The translations under genes were made by a program, and so were the position numbers. Shown piece after piece: positions 56,026 to 64,000 of a stretch of 64,000 bases of DNA. Source of the stretch: Pedobacter hiemivivus (GTDB taxonomy: Bacteria; Bacteroidota; Bacteroidia; Sphingobacteriales; Sphingobacteriaceae); the NCBI RefSeq assembly GCF_004331685.1, contig NZ_SJSM01000002.1, positions 310,001 to 374,000 of the forward strand. The letters run 5' to 3'. Each line of letters starts with the position of its first letter. The first letter of the stretch is position 1. The notes beneath the pieces were generated by a model that saw only the letters and a list, made by a program, of their open reading frames with translations, did not search any database and was not told the origin of the DNA.

Positions 56026-58446
56026 ATGAACCTTAAGCTCATTTTTTATTATCTGGTATTCCCCTTTTTCGTATGTAGCATCTCAGCTTTTGCTCAAAAA
56101 ACAAATACCTCTATTTATCACAAAGGCTGGATTGATTTTGATAAAAATGGCAGAAAGGATGTATTTGAAGATCCTCTGCAACCTGTGGAAAAGCGTGTGC
56201 AGCAGTTGTTGTCGTTGATGAGTTTGGAAGAAAAAACCTGCCAGACGGCCACTTTATATGGTTACGGAAGGGTTTTAAAGGATGAGCTTCCAACACCGGA
56301 ATGGAAGCATAAAATATGGAAAGATGGGATCGCGAATATAGATGAGCATTTGAATGGTCTGGCTTATCACCCGAAATCCAAGACCGCCTATTCTTATCCA
56401 TTTAGTAAACATGCTGAAGCGATTAACCAGGTTCAAAAGTGGTTTATTGAGGAAACTCGTCTGGGTATCCCCGTTGATTTTACGAATGAGGGGATTCATG
56501 GGCTGAACCACGACCGGGCGACCCCTTTGCCATCGCCTATTGCGATTGGAAGTACCTGGAACAAAGCATTGGTTTATCAGGCAGGGGCAATTGCAGGGCG
56601 CGAGGCGAAAGCACTAGGTTATACAAATGTGTATGCGCCGATTTTAGATCCGGCCCGTGACCCCAGGTGGGGACGGGTAGTGGAATGTTATGGAGAAAAC
56701 CCATTTCACATTGCGGCACTGGGTAAGGAGATGGTCTTGGGCATACAGGATCAGGGTGTGGCTTCCACACTGAAACACTATGCAGTTTATAGCGTTCCTA
56801 AAGGCGGGCGTGATGGAGATGCCCGTACTGATCCGCACGTGGCACCACGTGAAATGTACCAGCTTTATTTGTATCCGTTTATGAAGGTGATTAAAGAAGC
56901 CGCGCCGATGGGGGTAATGAGCAGTTATAACGATTGGGATGGAGTACCGATAACCGGGAGCCATTTTTTTTTGACAGAGTTACTGCGTCAGAAATTCGGC
57001 TTCAATGGTTATGTGGTTTCGGATAGTGAAGCCGTTGAATATATTTTCACCAAGCACAATGTGGTGTCTGACTATAAAGGGGCTGTTAAACAGGCCGTCG
57101 AAGCTGGTCTTGATGTAAGGACTAATTTTACAAATCCTGACGATTATATTTTACCGTTAAGGGCCTTGGTGAAGGAAGGCCAGGTATCAATGAAAACACT
57201 GGACGAAAGGGTAGCAAGTGTACTTAGGGTCAAATTTAGACTTGGACTTTTTGATCAACCTTATGTTCAGGATCCTAAGGCTGCGGACAAAGTTGTGCAC
57301 ACCCAAAAGGATGAAGAGTTTGCCATGGAGATAAACAGGCAGGCGATGGTTTTGCTGAAAAATACAGGTGACTTATTACCACTTGACAAACATAAACTGA
57401 AAAATGTATTGGTTACAGGCCCTCTGGCAACGGAAGAAAATTATGCAACAAGCCGTTATGGGCCTTCAAATAATCCCGTGACCTCTGTGTTTGAAGGTAT
57501 AAAACAGTACCTAAAGGGCCATGCTTCGGTAGCCTATGAAAAAGGCTGCGATATCGCGGATGCCAATTGGCCGGAAAGCGAAATCATTGCCAGTCCTTTA
57601 ACCGCTGAAGAACAAGCCGGAATAGAGAAAGCGGTATCAAAGGCAATATTGGCCGATGTCATTATTGCTGTAGTGGGTGAGGATGAAAAGCGTGTTGGTG
57701 AAAGCTTGTCGAGAACCGGCTTGGGATTGCCGGGGCGGCAATTGCAGCTTTTACAGGCGCTGTATGCAACAGGTAAACCAGTGGTTATGGTTGGCATAAA
57801 TGGGCAGCCATTAACCATCAATTGGGAAAATAGATATTTACCTGCTATTTTGCAAGCCTGGTTTCCCGGCCCACAAAGTGGTAAGGTTATTGCCGAAACG
57901 CTTTTTGGCGATAACAATCCGGGAGGAAAACTGTCTGTTACTTTTCCTAAATCTGTAGGGCAAATTGAATATAATTTTCCTTTTAAACCCGCTTCTCAAG
58001 CCGGACAGCCTTCCAGTGGTCCGAATGGTTATGGTAAGACGAGTGTTAATGGGGCTTTATATCCTTTTGGATATGGCCTAAGTTATACCAAATTTGAATA
58101 TAGTAATTTAAGGTTGGATAAAGATTCTATTTATGCCGGTGCTGATATTCATGTTTCTGTAGATATTACCAATAGGGGTAAACTAATGGGTGATGAAGTG
58201 GTTCAACTCTATGTAAAGGATTTTGTAAGCAGTGTGACTACTTACGATTTTGATCTTCGTGGTTTTGAACGTATCAGGTTGAACCCTGGTGAAAAGCAAA
58301 CTGTAAATTTTGTGCTTAAGCCAGATGATCTGGCATTGTTGGATAAAAATATGAACTGGACAGTAGAGCCGGGGAAATTTAAGGTGATGATCGGGAGTTC
58401 TTCAGAAGATATCAGGCTAGAAAAAGTATTTGTTGTGAACAATTAA
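56026..58446 (+). CDS. GH3 beta-glycosidase (probably beta-xylosidase), exported
   Basis: An 806-residue protein with signal peptide ending AFAQ. Two-domain GH3: the TIM barrel contains ARDPRWGRVVECYGENPF, STLKHYAVYSVPKGGRDGD and nucleophile Asp333 in YVVSDSEAVEYI; the sandwich domain holds the candidate acid/base region VVGEDEKRVGESLSR; the Fn3-like C-domain (about 700-800) has DEVVQLYVKD and LRGFERIRLNPGE. With GH10 next to it, it likely trims xylo-oligosaccharides to xylose; beta-glucosidase is the alternative. It ends 5 bases before the end of the convergent DUF2207 gene, and I see no terminator between them. Confidence 0.93.
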   Translation: MNLKLIFYYLVFPFFVCSISAFAQKTNTSIYHKGWIDFDKNGRKDVFEDPLQPVEKRVQQLLSLMSLEEKTCQTATLYGYGRVLKDELPTPEWKHKIWKDGIANIDEHLNGLAYHPKSKTAYSYPFSKHAEAINQVQKWFIEETRLGIPVDFTNEGIHGLNHDRATPLPSPIAIGSTWNKALVYQAGAIAGREAKALGYTNVYAPILDPARDPRWGRVVECYGENPFHIAALGKEMVLGIQDQGVASTLKHYAVYSVPKGGRDGDARTDPHVAPREMYQLYLYPFMKVIKEAAPMGVMSSYNDWDGVPITGSHFFLTELLRQKFGFNGYVVSDSEAVEYIFTKHNVVSDYKGAVKQAVEAGLDVRTNFTNPDDYILPLRALVKEGQVSMKTLDERVASVLRVKFRLGLFDQPYVQDPKAADKVVHTQKDEEFAMEINRQAMVLLKNTGDLLPLDKHKLKNVLVTGPLATEENYATSRYGPSNNPVTSVFEGIKQYLKGHASVAYEKGCDIADANWPESEIIASPLTAEEQAGIEKAVSKAILADVIIAVVGEDEKRVGESLSRTGLGLPGRQLQLLQALYATGKPVVMVGINGQPLTINWENRYLPAILQAWFPGPQSGKVIAETLFGDNNPGGKLSVTFPKSVGQIEYNFPFKPASQAGQPSSGPNGYGKTSVNGALYPFGYGLSYTKFEYSNLRLDKDSIYAGADIHVSVDITNRGKLMGDEVVQLYVKDFVSSVTTYDFDLRGFERIRLNPGEKQTVNFVLKPDDLALLDKNMNWTVEPGKFKVMIGSSSEDIRLEKVFVVNN

Positions 58447-58451
58447 GAGCC

Positions 58452-60395
58452 TTACCAGCCACCACCACCGCCGCCGCCACCTCCTCCACCAGAAGAACCA
58501 CTACTGCTACTTCCAGAGCTCCAGCTTGAACTTCCTGATGAGCCAGAGGAAGAGCCTGTATCTGGTTTACTATCGCTGACCGCGCTACTAAATGGTACGA
58601 TAAAACCTTTGGCAATACGAGGATAATAAAACTTGTCGCCTTCATACCAATCAGGACTGTAATCTGCCTCATTGAGCAGCTCTTCAAATTTGGCTCCCCA
58701 GGCATTTTCTACATCAAGGGCAAGCGCATAAGGCAAAAATTTCTCAAACAATTCTGGGCTGTGTTCCGGCGGGTTCAACATATTTAAGCGATGCTCCTCT
58801 GCCGTTTCCAAATACATTTTAAATCCTTTGATCTTACTTATAACATCAGTTCCTGCTACTGTAGGTGCCCTAATCAGGTAGACATATAGTGCATACATGA
58901 TGGTGCTGGCTACGATGAATATAAGCGAAATTATAGGTAATTTGCTTAGGTTAGAAAGGAGCATATACAGCGGAACCCCACCGAAGCCAGCTCCCCAAAT
59001 GATCAGAAAAATTCCTACGGGCAAAGATTCGCCTATCATTTTGAATCCTGCAAAGAAGCAAAATCCTCCGATCACGACAAAGGGGCTGAGAAAAAGGAGC
59101 ATCAAAGGAGTGCCAGTTTCCACAAAAACCATGAATACAACAAATACAGCCAGCGTAATTAGGGTTGATTTGATTAAAGATTTTTTGTGACTAATGAAAA
59201 AACCTTTTAAGTCTAGCTGTGGTTTCAATCTATCCTGATGTGCATTTTTTGCTGCATTTATGGTCGAACCATTTGATTTATTGATGTATATTCTATTTCT
59301 TTTGTTGAAGAAACGGACGTAAATGGCATCTTCTTCTTTCGACAGCACATTTGTTAAACCCGTTGATTTTTCAACAGCGTAATCTTCTTTTTTGAGGCCT
59401 GCTCCTTTGCTGATTTTTATGACTTTTTTAACCGCCATATTGATGATCGAGATGGCAAAAGACTTATCATCTATTTTTTTGATATAAAAATAGCGGAGTA
59501 GGGCTGGGGACCAGTTATTTGGAATGTTAAAACTGGGGATGATGACTGGTTCTTCCGGATCCCGTCCATAACGCGACCAGCTGATGTAATAATAAGTTCC
59601 GAGACCGATGAGCAACAGAAGAGTCAAGGTTATTTTCAGATAATCCTGGTAAAAAAGTTCGAAATTAGATGGCCTGTGTATAATCCCTTTGGTAAAAGCT
59701 GAGGCGACGGTAAATCCACTTCCTGATGGCAGACTTTCAGTAGTTTGAAAGCTTACAGACTGGTCGGGATTGATGTTGATGCTACAGTTTTTACTGGTTG
59801 AACCACGAGGACCAGTATAACAAGCCGTATTGCCAGCTAGTGCGCCATTAGGAAGTACAATGGTAGCAGAGGCTTTTTCTATTTCGAAATCCCACTCACT
59901 ACCGGTAACATTCCAATAAATTTCATCATAGGTTTTAAAGAAACCAACCTGCCCTTTAGTTTGATAATTGATTTCATACGTGTAGATACCTGGCTTAAGC
60001 ATAATATCTTCGTTTCCCATGTATATACTGCGAATGCTACCATCGCTTTTGGTCTTGTAGTTTTCCTTCTTTCCATTCTTTAAAATGCTTGTTATTTTAA
60101 AGTCTGCAGATTTTCTGTCGCCAAATATATCTTTACGATATACTGGGATGCTCCTAACAATACCGCGTTTAATCTGATCGCCAGATGCATAAACCTTGAT
60201 TTTTTCAGACAGATACATCATGCCGGAGGTATCAATCCTGATGTCGGTGTGAAAAGAAATGATTCTTTCAGATTGGTTATTCTGCTCAGTTGCTTCTGTA
60301 AGTGGTTCCTGCGCTAATGTTTTTGTGAACAAAGCTGGAATGAGCAATACGATCAGTGACAGCCTGAGCAGCGAAAATAGATGTTTAAGTTTCAT
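58452..60395 (-). CDS. DUF2207-family membrane protein with glycine-rich tail
   Basis: A 647-residue protein: signal peptide (1-28), an extracytoplasmic beta domain with DUF2207 features (ISFHTDIRIDTSGMMYLSEKI, GIVRSIPVYRKD, EINYQTKGQVGFFKTYDEI), a transmembrane segment near 265-283 (LTLLLLIGLGTYYYISW), a cytoplasmic part (ALLRYFYIKKIDDKSFAISI), several more hydrophobic segments at about 405-530, and a tail made of Ser/Gly runs ending in eleven Gly and Trp. This layout is the usual partner of LemA, whose gene lies 8 bases upstream. Its biochemical role is unknown; the family is linked with envelope functions. Confidence 0.9.
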   Translation of the reverse strand: MKLKHLFSLLRLSLIVLLIPALFTKTLAQEPLTEATEQNNQSERIISFHTDIRIDTSGMMYLSEKIKVYASGDQIKRGIVRSIPVYRKDIFGDRKSADFKITSILKNGKKENYKTKSDGSIRSIYMGNEDIMLKPGIYTYEINYQTKGQVGFFKTYDEIYWNVTGSEWDFEIEKASATIVLPNGALAGNTACYTGPRGSTSKNCSININPDQSVSFQTTESLPSGSGFTVASAFTKGIIHRPSNFELFYQDYLKITLTLLLLIGLGTYYYISWSRYGRDPEEPVIIPSFNIPNNWSPALLRYFYIKKIDDKSFAISIINMAVKKVIKISKGAGLKKEDYAVEKSTGLTNVLSKEEDAIYVRFFNKRNRIYINKSNGSTINAAKNAHQDRLKPQLDLKGFFISHKKSLIKSTLITLAVFVVFMVFVETGTPLMLLFLSPFVVIGGFCFFAGFKMIGESLPVGIFLIIWGAGFGGVPLYMLLSNLSKLPIISLIFIVASTIMYALYVYLIRAPTVAGTDVISKIKGFKMYLETAEEHRLNMLNPPEHSPELFEKFLPYALALDVENAWGAKFEELLNEADYSPDWYEGDKFYYPRIAKGFIVPFSSAVSDSKPDTGSSSGSSGSSSWSSGSSSSGSSGGGGGGGGGGGW

Positions 60396-60403
60396 AAGGT
60401 GAT

Positions 60404-60952
60404 TTAAAAAGAAAGCTTTAGCGGTTCGCGTTCTGCAGAATTGTTTATTTCGAAGAAAATGCCGTTTTCGAACCCAAAGATGGATGCGATAAGGTTGGAA
60501 GGGAAGGATTGAACCTGAATGTTATTCTCCCTCACTGTGCCGTTGTAATACCTTCGGGAGAGTTCAATTTCAGTTTCTATAGTTTCCAGTTGAGTTTGGA
60601 GCTGTTGGAAATTGGTATTTGCTTTCAAATCAGGATAATTTTCAGCAATAAGCATCAATCTGCTGATGTTTTCTGAAAGATGGTTTTCGGTGTTAATTTT
60701 CTCCTGATTTTGTTGAGCCTGAATCGCTTGATTACGCAGCCGAACCAGATCTTGCATTAGTTTTTGTTCATGACTGGCATAACCCTTAACCGTTTCAATG
60801 AGGTTAGGAATCAATTCATACCGTTTCTTCAAATACACATCGATTCCGCTCCAGGCTTCTTTCATCCTGTTTTTTTTGTTCACAAGTGTGTTGTAATAAA
60901 ATATGCTGCCAACTATCAGCAAGCAAATTAGGGCGATTAAAATATATAACAT
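60404..60952 (-). CDS. lemA: LemA family protein
   Basis: A 182-residue protein with one N-terminal membrane segment (YILIALICLLIVGSIFYY) and a coiled four-helix domain. LemA signatures: NTLVNKKNRMKEAWSGIDVYLKKRYELIPNLIETVKGY and SRRYYNGTVRENNIQVQSFPSNLI are seen in pieces of that order. The N-terminus is probably outside, the helical domain in the cytoplasm or periplasm (topology differs by report). It is the first gene of a two-gene operon with the DUF2207 protein. Confidence 0.95.
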   Translation of the reverse strand: MLYILIALICLLIVGSIFYYNTLVNKKNRMKEAWSGIDVYLKKRYELIPNLIETVKGYASHEQKLMQDLVRLRNQAIQAQQNQEKINTENHLSENISRLMLIAENYPDLKANTNFQQLQTQLETIETEIELSRRYYNGTVRENNIQVQSFPSNLIASIFGFENGIFFEINNSAEREPLKLSF

Positions 60953-60979
60953 AGGTAGGAGAAAGATAGGGAATTAAAT

Positions 60980-61450
<471 letters not shown>

Positions 61451-61456
61451 AAAGAC

Positions 61457-61582
61457 ATGGAGAAAAAATTAGAAATAGAAACTGAAGGTTTTAAACCCGC
61501 ACTTGCGGAATATTTCACTGGAAAAGCGTTTGTAAGAATACCCTCTGGGTTTAGTCAAGGGGGACCTTTGGTTAATGCTTAA
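61457..61582 (+). pseudogene. Cupin-like N-terminal fragment
   Basis: ATG-started frame of 41 codons ending in TAA. GFKPALAEYFTGKAFVRI resembles the first strand region of small cupin proteins (xxxSAEYFTGxVWVxxL). The rest of the cupin barrel (usually another 90 residues with the metal His) is not present in the following bases. With the neighbouring remnants it marks a decayed patch. Confidence 0.5.
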
Positions 61583-61602
61583 TTCTGGGTATTTTTGTTT
61601 TA

Positions 61603-62838
61603 ATGTCGCAACCATTTAACAAAGAAGATTTAATTCAAGGCAAGGCCATAGCGTGGGAAAGTCTTACGAAACAGCAAGCACGGAAGATTATCCTTGAAGC
61701 CGCCGGACTCGCCCGGAAAGTACAGTTCGGGACGGGAATTGAGGCTGTTTACCGAGTGATTGACCATTTGGGTTTTCTGCAGCTGGATACGAATTACGTC
61801 GTGGAACGTGCCCATCACCATGTCATGGCCGCGCGTGTACCGGACTATCAAACGGAATGGCTGGCCGAGCTTTGCGAAGATGGTCGTATTTATGAGTACT
61901 TCAGTTCGGATGCAGGTTATCTTCCCATGCGCGATTTTCGCTTTTCACTGCCTGTAAAAAAGGCTTTTGAAACGCAAGGGAAACCGCTTAGCAAATCGGA
62001 AATGAATTTAATGAAGGAGATCCTGGATCGGGTGGAACGTGAAGGGCCATTAATGGTTGGGGATTTTGAGAACGACCGATTGGAAGCCAGTTCGGGCTGG
62101 TGGGATTGGCGACCAGCCAAGGTTGCGCTCGAAAGGCTTTACCTTGATGGGACGCTGATGATTACCCGCACCAAAGCTTTCCAGAAAGTCTACGATGTGC
62201 CGCTCAACTTAGTGCCGCAGGAAACAGACTTAACCATACCCACCGATGAAGAATACGCCAATTTTGTCATCTGCCGTACCTTAGGTGCATTGGGCATTGC
62301 TTCCGTTAAGGAAATGGCCTGGCGCGCCCGTCGTGTGAAAAGTAACCTCGTCAAAAAGGAGCTGGAAAAAATGGCTCAGAGCGGCAAAGTAAAAATTGTA
62401 GTTGTCGATGGCCTGAAAGGTCCGTTCTATATGCTCCACAATCAGGAAATTAACATTAAACTATCGAATGAAGTCTTCATCCTTTCGCCCTTCGATATCC
62501 TCAACGTCTTCCGTCAGCGCTTAAAGGATTTTTTCAATTTTGATTACCAGATCGAATGCTTCGTGCCCGCTCCCAAACGCCTGTATGGTTATTTTTCACT
62601 ACCTGTACTCGCAGGAGAAACTTTTATCGCAAGGATGGATGCCAAAGCCGACCGTAAACAAAAAGTACTGATCGTCCATAACATTCATTTTGAACCCATC
62701 GATCTTGAGGAAATCATTATTGAAAAGTTTATTCAAGCCTTAAAAGCATTTGTCCAATTCAACCAATGCCAGGATATTATCTTCAAGCGATCCAATAATC
62801 AAACTTACCTGGAAGCGATCAGTAAAAGTTTTTCCTAG
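61603..62838 (+). CDS. YcaQ-family winged-helix DNA glycosylase (interstrand crosslink repair type)
   Basis: A 411-residue cytoplasmic protein of the HTH_42/YcaQ family. Signatures: LTKQQARKIILEAAGL at the start, FLQLDTNYVVERAHHHVMAAR with the catalytic Gln60-x-Asp62 motif, and EYFSSDAGYLPMRDFRF. Tandem winged helices make up the remainder, with FILSPFDILNVFRQRL and the GYFSLPVL, ARMDAKADRK segments near the end typical of the family. E. coli YcaQ unhooks DNA interstrand crosslinks; AlkX/AlkZ relatives guard genotoxin producers. No genotoxin cluster is visible in the window, so a general repair role is likely. The preceding bases hold only gene remnants. Confidence 0.92.
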   Translation: MSQPFNKEDLIQGKAIAWESLTKQQARKIILEAAGLARKVQFGTGIEAVYRVIDHLGFLQLDTNYVVERAHHHVMAARVPDYQTEWLAELCEDGRIYEYFSSDAGYLPMRDFRFSLPVKKAFETQGKPLSKSEMNLMKEILDRVEREGPLMVGDFENDRLEASSGWWDWRPAKVALERLYLDGTLMITRTKAFQKVYDVPLNLVPQETDLTIPTDEEYANFVICRTLGALGIASVKEMAWRARRVKSNLVKKELEKMAQSGKVKIVVVDGLKGPFYMLHNQEINIKLSNEVFILSPFDILNVFRQRLKDFFNFDYQIECFVPAPKRLYGYFSLPVLAGETFIARMDAKADRKQKVLIVHNIHFEPIDLEEIIIEKFIQALKAFVQFNQCQDIIFKRSNNQTYLEAISKSFS

Positions 62839-62875
62839 TTATGTTTATAATATGGATATCTATAATTATTTGATA

Positions 62876-63403
62876 TTAAAACAGTTTTTCCTGCGGAGGC
62901 TTAACTCCGGCCAATCGAAGATATACTGTTGTTTGGCCCCTGTGATGTGTTTGGTGTTCAAAGTCTTTTTCTAAAGCCATTCCTTTAGTCATATCGAAAC
63001 GTCCAAACAATTTGATGGGTTCAGTCAGTTGTGCCTCTGTCATCTTTTTTATATTATCGATCACAAAATCATAGCTAGCCAGCACTAATGTACTCACATT
63101 AGATTTTGATTTATCGCCAGTTTTCTCCAGTTCACCCTGACCATATGGACTTTTCGTACCTATAGCTGCCGAAGCGAAACCGTAGTTGGCATCTGCCAGG
63201 TGCAATAGTTGTTCCGCGAAAGATCGCATTTCTGGAGTAGGCTTTAAAGCATAACCACTTTCGGGCATTGTCTCTAAGTATTCTTTAGTATAAGCCTTCG
63301 CTCTTTCCCATTCCTTTACGATATCTGCTACTTTTTCTTGTGCCTTTGCCAATTGACCACCTATGATTAAACATAGTACAAGTGCTAAACTTTTAAGTTT
63401 CAT
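62876..63403 (-). CDS. DinB-fold protein with signal peptide
   Basis: A 175-residue protein. The first 21 residues are a signal peptide (KLKSLALVLCLIIGGQLAKAQ). The mature part is a DinB/YfiT four-helix bundle: ALKPTPEMRSFAEQLLHLADAN, where the His is the first metal ligand, and DFEHQTHHRGQTTVYLRLAG, where the two other His ligands lie. DinB-fold proteins are often cytoplasmic thiol transferases or stress proteins; exported forms are common in Bacteroidota and their function is not known. Confidence 0.88.
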   Translation of the reverse strand: MKLKSLALVLCLIIGGQLAKAQEKVADIVKEWERAKAYTKEYLETMPESGYALKPTPEMRSFAEQLLHLADANYGFASAAIGTKSPYGQGELEKTGDKSKSNVSTLVLASYDFVIDNIKKMTEAQLTEPIKLFGRFDMTKGMALEKDFEHQTHHRGQTTVYLRLAGVKPPQEKLF

Positions 63404-63603
63404 GTTTTTAGATTTTAAGGTTAGTATAATAAATTTAACGTTTTTCTATGGTTTTAAACCTTCATGTCTGGTTTATGTTTAGACAAATTTACAGAGAAAT
63501 TATGCTTCTAGGAGAGGTTGAAATAGACAATGTAGCGGGTCGATTTGGACGGTGTCTGGCGTATTGGCGTTTTTATTGTCCAAATCAATTATATTAGCAT
63601 ACT

Positions 63604-63916
63604 ATGGCAAATGAGATTGATGAAATGCTATCAAAGTACAAGCTAAGCAAAGAAACGAGCATTTTGCCCTTGCTGGATGATTTTAAAGATGAGGATGAAA
63701 TCAGGGAATACTGCTGGAGTATTGCGAACATTTCCTGATCTAAAGAAAGAAGACTGGTTTATTGGAATGGAAGGAGGGGATTATATTTACAGTTTTGAGG
63801 GTAATTATATTTTTATAACCGATGATATCTGGAGTTTTAATGTGATTGCCAGCGAGCCTGTACAGGAATTGTTGGTTGAAAAGATGAGTGCATTAAAAAA
63901 ATCAGATCACACTTAG
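63604..63916 (+). pseudogene. Small hypothetical gene, probably frameshifted
   Basis: From an ATG at 63604 one frame reads MANEIDEMLSKYKLSKETSI and on to a stop at 63736-63738 (44 codons). The next frame, open from 63677 to 63916, encodes RTFPDLKKEDWFIGM and a normal-looking tail (YIFITDDIWSFNVIASEP) only after about 63725; its first part is unconvincing. Together they look like one protein of about 100 residues split by a one-base shift near 63700-63735. I do not recognise the family. A sequencing error or two real small genes cannot be excluded. Confidence 0.45.
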
Positions 63917-64000
63917 TCTAGGTCTGTGCGTATAATAGCTATTCAAAATTTTATATCCACAATTTTTAGCATCCACAACTTTTAGTCTTCAATTTCCTGG

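Noticed and set aside
58460..58560. Trinucleotide-rich stretch near the end of the DUF2207 gene as a possible repeat element
   Set aside because: It encodes the Ser/Gly tail that is normal for this family.

Overview
The window looks like a chromosomal stretch of a Sphingobacteriia-type Bacteroidota (Pedobacter or a close relative). The reasons are four SusC/SusD pairs, an ECF sigma/FecR anti-sigma pair, a hybrid two-component system, many secreted glycoside hydrolases, promoters of the TTTG / TAnnTTTG type, and moderate-to-low GC. The genus is an inference from gene content and style.

PUL 1 (1-16.9 kb, + strand, 5' end outside the window) holds a truncated SusC, SusD, a DUF1735 lipoprotein with a tachylectin-2-like propeller, a GH43 lipoprotein, murQ, a GH20 hexosaminidase, a ceramidase-fold protein with an inserted repeat domain, a FucP-type sugar transporter, a BadF/NagK-type amino-sugar kinase, a GH89 alpha-N-acetylglucosaminidase, a second GH43 and a GH5-like enzyme. 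It ends at an intrinsic terminator. The exo-enzymes would release GlcNAc (alpha and beta). The transporter, kinase and MurQ etherase look like a MurNAc/GlcNAc uptake and salvage route, so the locus appears devoted to an amino-sugar polymer.

PUL 2 (16.9-36.5 kb) is controlled by a divergent GntR-type regulator with a sugar-binding C-terminus. A shared motif (ACCAGTC) lies in both divergent promoters. It encodes SusC, SusD, a DUF5017 lipoprotein, three large mutually related secreted proteins that I cannot place in a named family (862, 1136 and 947 aa), an SGNH esterase among them, a strong terminator, and then a divergent GH92. The three paralogues are the best candidates for an undescribed enzyme family.

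PUL 3 (36.5-45.6 kb) has an aldo/keto reductase, an ECF sigma factor, a FecR anti-sigma factor, a SusC with an STN signalling domain, a SusD and a TlpA-like thioredoxin lipoprotein or periplasmic protein. It has no glycanase of its own.

PUL 4 (45.7-58.4 kb) is a xylan locus: a hybrid two-component sensor/regulator, SusC, SusD, a GH10 xylanase and a GH3 beta-xylosidase/glucosidase. A direct-repeat operator candidate lies upstream of susC and a perfect 12-bp stem-loop lies between susD and the xylanase gene.

The right end (58.4-64 kb) is housekeeping and debris: a DUF2207 membrane protein and LemA (minus strand), decayed remnants of an AraC regulator, an aldo/keto reductase and a cupin, a YcaQ-type DNA glycosylase, a secreted DinB-fold protein, and a small frameshifted gene. 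I saw no tRNA or rRNA genes, insertion sequences or CRISPR arrays.
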